From Pseudaminobacter sp047739745 (GTDB taxonomy: Bacteria; Pseudomonadota; Alphaproteobacteria; Rhizobiales; Rhizobiaceae): DNA of 64,000 nucleotides. The notes under the pieces are model-generated. The model was not told where the DNA came from. It did not search any database and saw nothing but the letters and a program-made list of their open reading frames with translations. Positions 7,377 through 16,405 of the stretch are shown piece by piece; the first letter of the stretch is position 1; each line of letters begins with the position of its first letter. A program made the translations under genes and the position numbers. The stretch is from assembly GCF_047739745.1 (NCBI RefSeq), contig NZ_JBLLVA010000005.1, positions 62,001-126,000 on the forward strand, in the 5' to 3' direction.

Positions 7377-9836
7377 ATGCCGGCTTTCTCCCAGGGCTTG
7401 GAAAAGGCACTTCATCAGGCGTTGACATTCGCCAATGAGCGCCACCACGAATACGCGACGCTGGAGCATCTGCTGCTGGCGCTGATCGACGACAACGAAG
7501 CGGCCGCCGTAATGCGCGCCTGCAACGTGGATCTCGATGATCTTCGGCGCACGGTCCTTACCTATATCGATACCGAACTCGACAATCTGGTCACCGGCTA
7601 CGACGAGGATTCCAAGCCCACCGCCGGCTTCCAGCGCGTCATCCAGCGTGCGGTGATCCACGTGCAGTCGTCCGGCAGGGACGAAGTCTCGGGCGCCAAC
7701 GTTCTGGTCGCCATCTTCGCCGAGCGTGAAAGCCACGCCGCCTATTTCCTGCAGGAACAGCAGATGACCCGCTATGATGCGGTCAACTACATCTCGCACG
7801 GCATCGCCAAGCGGCCGGGCTCCAGCGAGTCGCGCACGCCGCGCGGTGCCGAGGATGACCAGCCGGGCGCACCCGGCAACGAGTCCGCGGAAGAGGGCGG
7901 CAAGAAGAAGCAGCAGGATGCGCTGTCCGCCTACTGCGTCGATCTCAACAAGAAAGCACGCTCCGGCAAGATCGATCCGCTGATCGGTCGCAGCGACGAG
8001 ATCAACCGCACCATCCAGGTGCTGTGCCGCCGCTCCAAGAACAATCCGCTGTATGTGGGCGATCCCGGCGTCGGCAAGACGGCAATCGCCGAAGGCCTCG
8101 CCAAGCGCATCGTGGAAGGCGACGTGCCTGCCGTGCTTCTGGACGCAACGATCTTTGCGCTCGATATGGGCACGCTTCTGGCCGGCACCCGCTATCGCGG
8201 CGACTTCGAGGAGCGATTGAAACAGGTCGTCAAGGAACTCGAGGAGTTCCCGGGCGCGGTGCTGTTCATCGACGAAATTCATACGGTAATCGGCGCAGGC
8301 GCCACCTCGGGTGGCGCGATGGATGCGTCGAACCTGCTGAAGCCGGCACTTTCGTCCGGCACGATCCGCTGCATCGGCTCGACCACCTACAAGGAATTCC
8401 GGCAGTTCTTCGAGAAGGACCGCGCGCTGGTGCGGCGCTTCCAGAAGATCGACGTGAAGGAGCCGACAGTCGACGATACGATCGAGATCATGAAGGGCCT
8501 GAAGCCCTATTATGAAGACTTCCACAAGGTGAAGTTCACCAACGACGCCATCAAGGCGGCGGTGGAGCTTTCGGCGCGTTACATCAACGACCGCAAGCTG
8601 CCGGACAAGGCGATCGACGTGATCGACGAGACCGGCGCCTCGCAGATGCTGCTGCCCGAGGCCAAGCGCAAGAAGACGATCGGCATCAAGGAGATAGAGG
8701 CGACGATCGCCACCATGGCCCGTATTCCGCCGAAGACGGTTTCGGCTGACGACGAACAGGTCCTGGCCAATCTGGAGACGGAGCTGCGTCGCGTCGTCTA
8801 TGGTCAGGATACGGCAATCACCGCTCTTGCTTCGGCAATCAAGCTGGCTCGCGCCGGCCTGCGTGAGCCGGAAAAGCCGATCGGCTCCTACCTGTTCTCC
8901 GGTCCGACCGGCGTCGGCAAGACCGAGGTTGCAAGGCAGCTTGCATCGTCGCTCGGCGTCGAGCTGATCCGCTTCGACATGTCCGAATACATGGAGCGCC
9001 ACACCGTCTCGCGGCTGATCGGCGCGCCTCCCGGCTATGTCGGTTTCGACCAGGGCGGCCTGCTGACCGATGGCGTCGACCAGCATCCGCATTGCGTGCT
9101 GCTGCTGGACGAGGTCGAAAAGGCGCATCCTGATCTATTCAACATTCTGTTGCAGGTCATGGATCACGGCAAGCTGACCGATCATAACGGTAAGCAGATC
9201 GATTTCCGCAATGTCGTGCTGATCATGACGACCAATGCGGGTGCTTCCGATATGGCCAAGGCCGCCATCGGCTTCGGCTCGTCGAAGCGCGAGGGCGAGG
9301 ACATGGAGGCGATCAACCGGCTATTTTCGCCGGAGTTCCGCAACCGCCTGGATGCGATCATCCCGTTCAACTCGCTGCCGGTGCCTGTCGTCCACAAGGT
9401 CGTGCAGAAGTTTGTCCTGCAGTTGGAAGCGCAGCTTTCGGAGCGTGGCGTGACCTTCGACCTCTCGCCGGAAGCCATCTCCTGGCTGGCGGACAAGGGT
9501 TATGACGAGCGGATGGGGGCGCGGCCTCTGGGGCGCGTCATCCAGGAATACATCAAGAAGCCTCTGGCCGAGGAAGTGCTGTTCGGCAAGCTTAAGAAAG
9601 GCGGCACGGTGCGCGTGACGGTTGAAGAGAAGGAAGGCGGTGAAACCGGCCTGAAACTCGAATCGATTGCCGACGAAGTACCGGTGAAGCCGAAGAAGGA
9701 AGAGCCGAAGAAGCCGTCCGCCAAGAAGACGCCGAAGAAGCCGACGCCGAAGAAGGCTGTCGCTTCCAAGCTTGCCCCTAAGGGAGGCGATGGCGCCAAG
9801 CGCAGCCTTGTGCCGCAATTGCCGCGCAAAGGCTGA
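7377..9836 (+). CDS. clpA: ATP-dependent Clp protease ATP-binding subunit ClpA
   Basis: A class 1 AAA+ unfoldase of 819 aa that feeds substrates into ClpP. The N-terminal double Clp-N repeat runs to about residue 145. The first ATPase module has Walker A GDPGVGKT near residue 228 and Walker B VLFIDEIH. The second has GPTGVGKT near residue 509 and VLLLDEVEKAHPD. The C-terminal domain ends in an unusual Lys/Pro-rich tail (repeats of KPKKEEPKK and KKTPKKPTPKK type), longer than in E. coli ClpA. The coupled clpS gene immediately upstream supports the call; clpP is not in the window. Confidence 0.97.
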   Translation: MPAFSQGLEKALHQALTFANERHHEYATLEHLLLALIDDNEAAAVMRACNVDLDDLRRTVLTYIDTELDNLVTGYDEDSKPTAGFQRVIQRAVIHVQSSGRDEVSGANVLVAIFAERESHAAYFLQEQQMTRYDAVNYISHGIAKRPGSSESRTPRGAEDDQPGAPGNESAEEGGKKKQQDALSAYCVDLNKKARSGKIDPLIGRSDEINRTIQVLCRRSKNNPLYVGDPGVGKTAIAEGLAKRIVEGDVPAVLLDATIFALDMGTLLAGTRYRGDFEERLKQVVKELEEFPGAVLFIDEIHTVIGAGATSGGAMDASNLLKPALSSGTIRCIGSTTYKEFRQFFEKDRALVRRFQKIDVKEPTVDDTIEIMKGLKPYYEDFHKVKFTNDAIKAAVELSARYINDRKLPDKAIDVIDETGASQMLLPEAKRKKTIGIKEIEATIATMARIPPKTVSADDEQVLANLETELRRVVYGQDTAITALASAIKLARAGLREPEKPIGSYLFSGPTGVGKTEVARQLASSLGVELIRFDMSEYMERHTVSRLIGAPPGYVGFDQGGLLTDGVDQHPHCVLLLDEVEKAHPDLFNILLQVMDHGKLTDHNGKQIDFRNVVLIMTTNAGASDMAKAAIGFGSSKREGEDMEAINRLFSPEFRNRLDAIIPFNSLPVPVVHKVVQKFVLQLEAQLSERGVTFDLSPEAISWLADKGYDERMGARPLGRVIQEYIKKPLAEEVLFGKLKKGGTVRVTVEEKEGGETGLKLESIADEVPVKPKKEEPKKPSAKKTPKKPTPKKAVASKLAPKGGDGAKRSLVPQLPRKG

Positions 9837-9869
9837 CCAGCGCGTCTCGGCCGCTTCAACCAAGTTAAC

Positions 9870-9905
9870 AAAGCGCCGGCGTAACTTTCGCCGGCGCTTT
9901 GTTTT
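9870..9905 (+). terminator. Terminator between clpA and the convergent HIT gene
   Basis: AAAGCGCCGGCG (9870-9881) pairs perfectly with CGCCGGCGCTTT (9889-9900) around a 7-base loop, followed by GTTTT. The A-run on the other side lets it also work for the opposing HIT gene. Confidence 0.85.
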
Positions 9906-9916
9906 GGAAGTCAGCC

Positions 9917-10336
9917 TTAACCCAGTGCCGAGCGGATCTTTTCGGCGTTGGCGGCGAGAATGTCGGGCTTTTCCATTGCGCCGGTATGCGGCTTGAGCGG
10001 CACGCCGTCGAAGCGCGGAAGAATATGGACATGCAGGTGAAACACCACTTGGCCGCCGGCGGGCTCATTGAATTGCTGGATGGTCACTCCGTCGGCCTGG
10101 AACGCCTTCACAACGGCGCGTGCCAGTTTCTGAGTGGTGCGCATTACCGCAGCGAGGCTTTCGGCCTCGATATCGAGAATGTTGCGTGAGGGTTTTTTTG
10201 GCAGTACGAGGCAATGGCCGTCGCCACGGGGCATGATATCCATCATCGCGAAAGTATCCTCGTCCTCATAGACCTTGTGGGCCGGCAATTCGCCGCGCAG
10301 GATTTTCGCGAAAATGTTGGTATCGTCGTAGGTCAT
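9917..10336 (-). CDS. HIT family protein
   Basis: A 139-aa histidine-triad nucleotide hydrolase or transferase. It has NIFAKILRGELPAHKVYEDE at the N-terminus and the catalytic HxHxH triad in FHLHVHILPRF. The family acts on AMP-lysine or AMP-amide type bonds. Two adjacent ATG codons precede TYDDTN; the inner one (10336) has GAGAGG six bases upstream and was chosen. Longer in-frame extensions run through the region just upstream of the SMR gene and are not protein-like. It converges on clpA. Confidence 0.92.
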   Translation of the reverse strand: MTYDDTNIFAKILRGELPAHKVYEDEDTFAMMDIMPRGDGHCLVLPKKPSRNILDIEAESLAAVMRTTQKLARAVVKAFQADGVTIQQFNEPAGGQVVFHLHVHILPRFDGVPLKPHTGAMEKPDILAANAEKIRSALG

Positions 10337-10414
10337 CATCTGCCTCTCGTGATTTTTATGCTGATGCCATAGTCGGCTGGTGACAGGGGCCGAATCAAGA
10401 GGGCAGAAACCCGC

Positions 10415-10750
10415 ATGTACTCGAACTACGCCTATTTGCTCGTCGCCATTGTGTTTGAAGTCCTCGCCACCACGGCGTTGAAGGAAACGCATGGCTTCAC
10501 GCGGCCGCTACCCTCGCTGCTTACAATCCTTGGCTACGGCCTGGCCTTCTATTTCCTGTCGCTGACGCTGCGGGCCATTCCTGTCGGCTTGGTCTACGCG
10601 ATCTGGAGCGGTGCCGGCATCATTTTCATCACGGCGATCGGCTGGCTCTGGTTCCGGCAATCATTGGATATGCCCGCGCTTGTCGGCATGGGCTTCATCC
10701 TGGCGGGGGTCGCCATCATCAATCTGTTTTCGAGGACGCTCGTTCACTGA
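10415..10750 (+). CDS. Small multidrug resistance (SMR) efflux protein, EmrE/Qac type
   Basis: A 111-aa protein with four membrane spans covering nearly its whole length. The conserved membrane glutamate in helix 1 is present (AIVFEVLATT, Glu15), and the GLVYAIWSGAGII motif of helix 3 marks the drug-exporting Qac subtype. Such dimers exchange protons for lipophilic cations. The 3' end overlaps the convergent downstream gene by 32 bases. It is divergent from the HIT gene with a 78-base gap. Confidence 0.9.
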   Translation: MYSNYAYLLVAIVFEVLATTALKETHGFTRPLPSLLTILGYGLAFYFLSLTLRAIPVGLVYAIWSGAGIIFITAIGWLWFRQSLDMPALVGMGFILAGVAIINLFSRTLVH

Positions 10751-11963
10751 CATCGTCAGTGCTTTTTCGAAACGGCCCATGATCGGCGAGATACTCGCTG
10801 ACGCGCTCGACCTCTTCTCGTTCGCGAACCAGATAGTCGGCGACGGCTCTGCGCAAGCCGGGATGGGTAATGAAATGCGCCGAGTGCGTCGTCACCGGCC
10901 TATATCCGCGCGCCAGCTTGTGCTCGCCCTGAGCACCCGCCTCGACCACTTTCAGGCCCTTGTGGATCGCGAAGTCGATCGCCTGATGATAGCAGACTTC
11001 GAAATGCAGGAACGGGTGGTCTTCAATGCATCCCCAGTTGCGGCCGAACAGTGTGTCCGAGCCGATGAAATTGATTGCGCCGGCGATGTAGCGGCCGTTG
11101 CGCTTCGCCATCACCAGCAGCGTGTCATCCGCCATCCGCTCGCCAATCAGCGAGAAGAATTTCCGGTTGAGATAGGGACGTCCCCATTTTCGACCGCCGG
11201 TGTCCATGTAGAAGGCGAAGAAGTCGTCCCAGACGCGCTCGGTCAGATCGCTTCCGGTCAGCCAGTCGATGGAGATGCCGGAAGCGAGGGCCTCACGGCG
11301 TTCCTTCTTCAACGCCTTTCGCTTGCGCGAGGCAAGGGTGGCGAGAAAATCGTCGTAGCTCGAAAAAACGTCGTTGAAGAAGTGGAACTGCTGGTCGGTG
11401 CGTCTGAGGAAACCGGCGCCTTCCAGCGCTGCCATGTCGTCGCCCGCCGCAAAGGTGACGTGAGCCGACGACAGGTCGAGCCGCTCCGTCACGAGCTTCA
11501 GTCCGGAGGCGAGGGCGGCTTTTACCGCGCCTGCATTCGCGTCTTTGCCGGCCAGGAGCCGCGGCCCTGTTGCCGGGGTGAACGGCACCGAAACCTGGAG
11601 CTTGGGATAATAGCGTCCGCCGGCGCGCTCGAAGGCGTCAGCCCAACCGTGATCGAAGACATATTCGCCTTGGCTATGCCACTTTACATAGCACGGAGCG
11701 GCACCGAGGGCGGTTCCGTCCGGCGCCTCCAGCCGCAGGTGGTGGCCCTGCCAGCCGCTGGCCCGAACGGCGCAACCGGCCTCTTCGAGGATCTTCAGGA
11801 AATCATACGAAATGAAAGGGTTGTATGACCTTCCGGGCTCATCGCGTGATGTTCCGTAGAAACTGTCCCACTCCTTGCGCGAAAACGCATCGAGGCTTTC
11901 GACGACGCGGATGGCATAGTCTTGTGACTGCTCCGTTCTGCTGCCGTCCTTCATGTCGCTCAT
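10719..11963 (-). CDS. FemAB-like/DUF482 GNAT-fold protein
   Basis: A 414-aa protein of the DUF482 (FemAB-related acyltransferase) family. Recognisable segments are NPFISYDFLKILEEAGCA, the CYVKWHSQGEYVFDHGWADAFERAGGRYYPKLQ block, and the C-terminal GCIEDHPFLHFEVCYHQAIDFAI. The fold is a double GNAT domain, but the acceptor substrate is unknown; members are sometimes called putative peptidoglycan biosynthesis proteins. No signal or membrane span is seen. Its 3' end overlaps the SMR gene. A 53-base gap separates it from the upstream GDPD gene on the same strand. Confidence 0.85.
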   Translation of the reverse strand: MSDMKDGSRTEQSQDYAIRVVESLDAFSRKEWDSFYGTSRDEPGRSYNPFISYDFLKILEEAGCAVRASGWQGHHLRLEAPDGTALGAAPCYVKWHSQGEYVFDHGWADAFERAGGRYYPKLQVSVPFTPATGPRLLAGKDANAGAVKAALASGLKLVTERLDLSSAHVTFAAGDDMAALEGAGFLRRTDQQFHFFNDVFSSYDDFLATLASRKRKALKKERREALASGISIDWLTGSDLTERVWDDFFAFYMDTGGRKWGRPYLNRKFFSLIGERMADDTLLVMAKRNGRYIAGAINFIGSDTLFGRNWGCIEDHPFLHFEVCYHQAIDFAIHKGLKVVEAGAQGEHKLARGYRPVTTHSAHFITHPGLRRAVADYLVREREEVERVSEYLADHGPFRKSTDDVSERASSKTD

Positions 11964-12016
11964 GTGCCTTTAGATACGTCGCCGATCAGGAGGCGCAAGA
12001 GGCGGCGGGTCGCCGT

Positions 12017-12745
12017 TCACGACAGGGCGGTTGCATCCGGGTCGAAACCTTCGAACGTCATCTGGTCGGCATGGGCGAAAGTCTTCACCGCCGCGCGCTC
12101 GTCGCACACGGTCCAGGTGATGACCGGCATGGAAAGCTTTTCGCGCACGAACCCCACGAAGCGGTTCGGCAAGTCCATCACGCCGTATGAGACGAAGGAG
12201 ATGCCGTGCGCCAGCATCGAAAAATGAGCCTCGAGTTCATGGTCGGCAGAACCATAGGCGGTAAGGCCGGTTGGAATTTCGCGTGCATGGGCGCGAAATT
12301 CCCGGATCAGCCAATGGTCGAAGGACATGATCGCGGCCCGGCCACGATAGGCGTGCAACAGGTTGCACACCCGCTCCACCAGACCGGCGTCGTGTCCGGG
12401 CGTGCCCTTGAGCTCGATGACGAGCGGGACACGCCCGCCCACCAGATCGAGCAGTTCCTTGAGGGAAGGAGCGTGATCGGCGGTTCCGCCGATCCGAAGT
12501 GCGGCGAGTTCGGCCGCCGTTCGCTGCCAGACATAACCTTCCGTGCCGCCTAGACGCTGCAGTCCGTGGTCGTGAAAAACCACCGGCACTCCGTCCGACG
12601 AAAGATGGACGTCGCATTCTATGGCATAGCCCCTGTCAACCGCGCGGCGGAAGGCCGACAGCGTGTTTTCCCACACTGTCTTGTTGAGGTCATGATAGCC
12701 GCGATGCGCTATCGGCCGCGCGGTCAGCCAGGAGATGTCAGCCAT
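12017..12745 (-). CDS. Glycerophosphodiester phosphodiesterase
   Basis: A 242-aa GDPD that hydrolyses glycerophosphodiesters to glycerol-3-phosphate and an alcohol. Hallmarks are PIAHRGYHD (catalytic His), WENTLSAFRRAVDRGYAIECDVHLSSDGVPVVFHD (metal-binding Glu and Asp, second catalytic His) and VIELKG. No signal peptide is visible, so it should be cytosolic like UgpQ. It lies 9 bases downstream of the ridA-like gene and was probably co-transcribed with it. Confidence 0.93.
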   Translation of the reverse strand: MADISWLTARPIAHRGYHDLNKTVWENTLSAFRRAVDRGYAIECDVHLSSDGVPVVFHDHGLQRLGGTEGYVWQRTAAELAALRIGGTADHAPSLKELLDLVGGRVPLVIELKGTPGHDAGLVERVCNLLHAYRGRAAIMSFDHWLIREFRAHAREIPTGLTAYGSADHELEAHFSMLAHGISFVSYGVMDLPNRFVGFVREKLSMPVITWTVCDERAAVKTFAHADQMTFEGFDPDATALS

Positions 12746-12754
12746 GACGCCTGG

Positions 12755-13219
12755 TCATTCCACTTCGATGACGGCCTCGATTTCGACCGAAGCGTTGAGC
12801 GGCAATACGGCGACGCCGACCGCCGAGCGGGCATGCCTGCCCGCCTCGCCCAGTACTTCGACCAGGAAATCAGATGCGCCATTGGCGACAAGATGCTGTT
12901 CGGTGAAGTTCGGCGCCGATGCGACGAAAACCGTGATCTTGACCAGTCGGCTGATTCTGCTGAGATCGCCGATGGCCGCCTTGGCCTGAGCCAGAACATT
13001 GATGGCGCACTGTTTCGCTGCTTCCTGTCCGGCCGCCGTTTCGAGGTCTCGTCCAAGAAGGCCCGTGGCTGCGAGCTTGCCGTCCTTTATCGGCAATTGT
13101 CCGGCTGTGAAGACCAGCTTGCCGCTCTGCGCATACGGCACGTAGCTTCCGGCGGGCGCTGCGGCCACCGGCAGGGTGACGCCCAGATTTTTAAGCCGGT
13201 TTTCGATTGTTTCACTCAT
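12755..13219 (-). CDS. RidA family (YjgF/UK114) protein
   Basis: A 154-aa member of the RidA superfamily, which hydrolyses reactive enamine or imine intermediates released by PLP enzymes. Typical segments are SGKLVFTAGQLPIKDGKLAATGLLG, QEAAKQCAINVLAQAKAA and LSRISRLVKITVFVASAPNFTEQHLVANGASDFLVEVLG. The arginine that binds the carboxylate in RidA proper (GRHARSAVGVAVLP) is present. It belongs to the longer about 150-residue subgroup, whose substrate is less certain. First gene of the RidA-GDPD pair, divergent from eipB. Confidence 0.9.
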   Translation of the reverse strand: MSETIENRLKNLGVTLPVAAAPAGSYVPYAQSGKLVFTAGQLPIKDGKLAATGLLGRDLETAAGQEAAKQCAINVLAQAKAAIGDLSRISRLVKITVFVASAPNFTEQHLVANGASDFLVEVLGEAGRHARSAVGVAVLPLNASVEIEAVIEVE

Positions 13220-13356
13220 GGTATTTTCCTATGTCTTTCACAGTGGGAACGGCGGTGCAGCGCAAACTGCTATTTTTGCCTCGCTTCCGCCATGACTTTT
13301 TTCTAAGTGGCCATCTTTCGTTTGGCCAATGCGGCCTTGCCGACTGGAGCGTTTAT

Positions 13357-14184
13357 ATGCGCGCATCGCGCCTTGCCTGTGTTGCCTTTCTTTCCCAGTC
13401 GGCGTTGATGGTCTTCCCGGCTTTCGCCTCCGCTTCGCTTGCCCCGCATCGCGCCGTCTATGATCTCGTTCTCGAGGAGGCTTCGGACCGTTCGGGAATC
13501 ACCGGCATCACCGGCCGCATGGTTTATGAGTTCAACGGCTCGCCTTGTGAAGGCTATACGGTGAAGTTCCGTTTCGTCACCCAGATCGACACCGGCGACA
13601 ATTCGCGCGTTACCGATCAGCAGACCACGACCTTCGAGGATGGCGAAGGCAGGACGTTCAGTTTCGTCACCAAGTCTTTCGTCGACCAGAACCTCGAGCG
13701 CGAAATGAAGGGTACTGCGTTCCGCGAGAAGTCGGGATTGAAGGTCGAGATCGACAAACCGGAAAAGAACGAGCTCGAACTTGCCCAGACGCAGTTTCCG
13801 ACGCAGCATCTGGTCGAACTTATCGACAAGGCGAACAAGGGCGAGACGTTCTATTCGACCAGCCTGTTCGATGGTTCGGAGGACGCCGACAGGGTGATGA
13901 CCACGACCGTTGTCGTCGGCAAGAAATCGGCGGTGCAAAAGAGCGATCCGGAAGTCCCGGCGCTGAAGGACCTTGCCAAGGAGAAGTTCTGGCCGGTCGA
14001 CATCGCCTATTTCGATGAAAGCACCGATGGCGGTGAGGAGGTTCCCGAATACCGCATCAGCTTCAAGCTGCATGAGAACGGGCTGACGCGCGACCTCGTC
14101 ATGGACTACGGCGATTTTTCCATGACCGGGAAACTGGTCAACCTGGCAATGTTCGACCAGCCACCGCAAAAGTGCAGCCAGTAG
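13357..14184 (+). CDS. eipB: Cell envelope integrity protein EipB (DUF1849)
   Basis: A 275-aa periplasmic protein with a signal peptide (about residues 1-25, ending FASA). The mature part begins LAPHRAVYDLVLEEAS. In Brucella, EipB is a spiral-shaped beta protein needed for envelope integrity, held by a conserved disulfide. The two cysteines expected for it are present in GSPCEGYTV and at the C-terminal QKCSQ. The ATG at 13357 was chosen because it gives the signal peptide directly; longer in-frame starts reach into the divergent RidA gene. Naming rests on family resemblance. Confidence 0.82.
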   Translation: MRASRLACVAFLSQSALMVFPAFASASLAPHRAVYDLVLEEASDRSGITGITGRMVYEFNGSPCEGYTVKFRFVTQIDTGDNSRVTDQQTTTFEDGEGRTFSFVTKSFVDQNLEREMKGTAFREKSGLKVEIDKPEKNELELAQTQFPTQHLVELIDKANKGETFYSTSLFDGSEDADRVMTTTVVVGKKSAVQKSDPEVPALKDLAKEKFWPVDIAYFDESTDGGEEVPEYRISFKLHENGLTRDLVMDYGDFSMTGKLVNLAMFDQPPQKCSQ

Positions 14185-14215
14185 GCAGGACGCAGGCCAG
14201 GGGTTCGGCTTGCAC

Positions 14216-14244
14216 TTGCTATTTTGCCGCTCAAAGGCTATAGG
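14216..14244 (+). promoter_or_regulatory. Promoter of the rpsB-tsf unit
   Basis: TTGCTA (14216-14221) and TATAGG (14239-14244) are spaced by 17 bases. In rhizobial terms CTTGC and CTATAG match the CTTGAC/CTATAT consensus well. Transcription would leave a leader of about 150 bases before rpsB containing GC-rich inverted segments, where r-protein autoregulation could act. Confidence 0.6.
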
Positions 14245-14404
14245 CGCCGGCATTCCACACACGGGCTTTGGTGTCTGACCGGGAGAAATCCGGCGGAAAC
14301 CTCCGGTGGCGTTGAGGGAAGTTCCCGAAAAGGCAAGCTTTTTCGGACAGTCGTTTCCGAAACGTCAAATGCCCGTGGAGGTCAACCGGAAAGGAACGAA
14401 AAGA

Positions 14405-15187
14405 ATGGCTCTGCCTGATTTCAGCATGCGTCAGCTTTTGGAAGCTGGCGTTCACTTCGGCCACCAGACTCACCGCTGGAACCCGAAAATGGCGCCTTAT
14501 ATCTATGGCGCCCGCAACAACATCCACGTTATCGACCTCAGCCAGACGGTGCCGCTGCTGCACCAGGCGCTGAAGCAGGTTTCGGACACCGTCGCCAAGG
14601 GCGGCCGCGTGCTGTTCGTCGGCACCAAGCGCCAGGCATCCGACATCGTTGCCGATGCCGCGCAGCGTTCGGCTCAGTACTATGTCAATTCGCGTTGGCT
14701 CGGCGGCATGCTGACCAACTGGAAGACGATTTCGAATTCGATCCAGCGCCTGCGCAAGCTCGATGAGCTTTTGGCCGGCGAGGCCCAGGGCTTCACCAAG
14801 AAGGAGCGCCTGAACCTCGATCGCGAGCGTGAGAAGCTCGACAAGGCGCTCGGCGGTATCAAAGACATGGGCTCGACGCCCGACCTGATGTTCGTCATCG
14901 ACACCAACAAGGAAGCGATTGCGATTCTCGAGGCCAAGCGCCTCGGCATCCCGGTCGTTGCTATCGTCGATTCCAATTGCGATCCGGACAAGATCGATTT
15001 CCCGATTCCGGGTAATGACGACGCCGCCCGCGCGATTCAGCTTTATTGCGACCTCATCGCCAGAGCCGCCATCGACGGCATTGCCCGCCAGCAGGGCGCT
15101 CTCGGCATGGATATCGGCGCCGCGGCCGAAGCGCCTGTCGAGCCGACGCTTGCAGAAGCACCGGAAAGCGCCGCTCCCGAGGCGTAA
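14405..15187 (+). CDS. rpsB: 30S ribosomal protein S2
   Basis: A 260-aa S2 protein starting MALPDFSMRQLLEAGVHFGHQTHRWNPKM, with GGAAAGGAACG upstream of the ATG at 14405. It continues with the family blocks FVGTKRQASDIV, YYVNSRWLGGMLTNWKTI and PDLMFVIDTNKEAIAILEAKRLGIPVVAIVDSNCDPD. S2 joins the small subunit late and recruits S1. The C-terminal acidic, alanine-rich tail is typical of alphaproteobacteria. tsf follows after a hairpin, the standard rpsB-tsf arrangement. Confidence 0.98.
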   Translation: MALPDFSMRQLLEAGVHFGHQTHRWNPKMAPYIYGARNNIHVIDLSQTVPLLHQALKQVSDTVAKGGRVLFVGTKRQASDIVADAAQRSAQYYVNSRWLGGMLTNWKTISNSIQRLRKLDELLAGEAQGFTKKERLNLDREREKLDKALGGIKDMGSTPDLMFVIDTNKEAIAILEAKRLGIPVVAIVDSNCDPDKIDFPIPGNDDAARAIQLYCDLIARAAIDGIARQQGALGMDIGAAAEAPVEPTLAEAPESAAPEA

Positions 15188-15193
15188 TAGCGC

Positions 15194-15222
15194 GAAGGCC
15201 GCGGACGCGGCCTTCATTTTTC
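15194..15222 (+). terminator. Attenuator/terminator between rpsB and tsf
   Basis: GAAGGCCGC (15194-15202) pairs with GCGGCCTTC (15207-15215) around GGAC, followed by ATTTTT. A partial terminator here would lower tsf relative to rpsB or end a short rpsB message. Confidence 0.7.
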
Positions 15223-15318
15223 CGGCATTCGGCGCGGAGTTGTCGCGTTTGCGTCAGGCGCATCGTCGATCATCCGATGATGCGCACGCCCCGTGCGTTT
15301 CGAACAAAGAGGCATGAA

Positions 15319-16242
15319 ATGAGCATTACTGCAGCACAGGTAAAGCAACTCCGCGACCTGACCGGCGCGGGCATGATGGATTGCAAGGCAGCACTTGCCG
15401 AAACCAATGGCGACATGGACGCTGCGGTCGACTGGCTGCGCGCCAAGGGCATTGCCAAGGCGGACAAGAAGGCTGGCCGCACCGCGGCAGAGGGCCTGAT
15501 CGGCGTTGCGTCCGAGGCTACGAAGGCGGTTGTTGTCGAAGTGAACTCGGAGACGGACTTCGTCGCCCGCGCCGAGAACTTCCAGCAGATCGTCCGTAAC
15601 GTGGCGACCGTGGCACTGACGGTCGGCGGCGCTACCGAAGCCGTCGCTGACGCGAAATATCCGGGCTCTCAGGAAACCGTCGTTCAAGCGATCAAGGATG
15701 CGGTCGGCACGATCGGCGAGAATATGGCGTTCCGCCGCTCGGCAGCGCTTTCGGTCTCGTCGGGTGCGGTCGCAACTTACGTCCACAATGCGGTTGCCGA
15801 CAATCTCGGCAAGCTCGGCGTGCTCGTCGCCATCGAGACAGCCGGCAATGCCGAAACTGCCCGCACCTTTGCGCGTCAGGTTGCCATGCACGTTGCCGCG
15901 ACCAACCCGCTGGCGCTGACGGCCGAAGAGGTCGATCCGGCGGCCGTTGCGCGTGAGAAGGCGATCTTCGCCGAACAGGCTCGCGAATCGGGCAAGCCGG
16001 AAAACATCATCGAGAAGATGGTGGAAGGCCGCATGCGCAAGTTTTACGAGGAGGTCGTTCTCCTGAAGCAGGCTTTCGTGCTCAATCCCGACATCACGGT
16101 CGAGGCGGCGCTCAAGGAAGCGGAAAAGGAAATCGGCGCTCCGGCGAAGATCACCGGCTTTGTCCGCTTCGCGCTCGGCGAGGGCATCGAAAAGGAAGAA
16201 ACCGATTTTGCCGCCGAGGTTGCCGCCGCCGCGAAAAAGTAA
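15319..16242 (+). CDS. tsf: Elongation factor Ts
   Basis: A 307-aa guanine nucleotide exchange factor for EF-Tu. The N-terminal domain shows VKQLRDLTGAGMMDCKAALAE and the TDFVARAENFQ motif that contacts EF-Tu (with NSETDFV). Length and the C-terminal repeat match proteobacterial Ts. The ATG at 15319 fits the family start MSITAAQVKQL; upstream in-frame sequence is the rpsB-tsf spacer. It lies between rpsB and pyrH in the usual order. Confidence 0.97.
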   Translation: MSITAAQVKQLRDLTGAGMMDCKAALAETNGDMDAAVDWLRAKGIAKADKKAGRTAAEGLIGVASEATKAVVVEVNSETDFVARAENFQQIVRNVATVALTVGGATEAVADAKYPGSQETVVQAIKDAVGTIGENMAFRRSAALSVSSGAVATYVHNAVADNLGKLGVLVAIETAGNAETARTFARQVAMHVAATNPLALTAEEVDPAAVAREKAIFAEQARESGKPENIIEKMVEGRMRKFYEEVVLLKQAFVLNPDITVEAALKEAEKEIGAPAKITGFVRFALGEGIEKEETDFAAEVAAAAKK

Positions 16243-16278
16243 CGGCGCTTCAACCGTTTTCTTCTTGTTTTAAGAACA

Positions 16279-16306
16279 GGGCATCGCGTGACAACGCGGT
16301 GCCCTT
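16279..16306 (+). terminator. Hairpin between tsf and pyrH
   Basis: GGGCATCGCGT (16279-16289) pairs with ACGCGGTGCCC (16294-16304) with one T-G pair around GACA. Only TT follows, so termination would be weak; it may be a processing or attenuation site. Confidence 0.45.
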
Positions 16307-16405
16307 CGTGTATCGCAACTGCGAATTGGCGGCGAACTTCGTGGACGATGCGGCAGGCGCCTGCAAGCATCATGCGTCCGAAAAAATCAACCTGACGAGG
16401 TAACG

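Noticed and set aside
7248..9128. A 626-codon minus-strand frame inside clpA
   Set aside because: It lies wholly antisense to clear ClpA sequence and has the Arg/Ala/Asp/His-rich composition of reverse-strand shadows in GC-rich genes.
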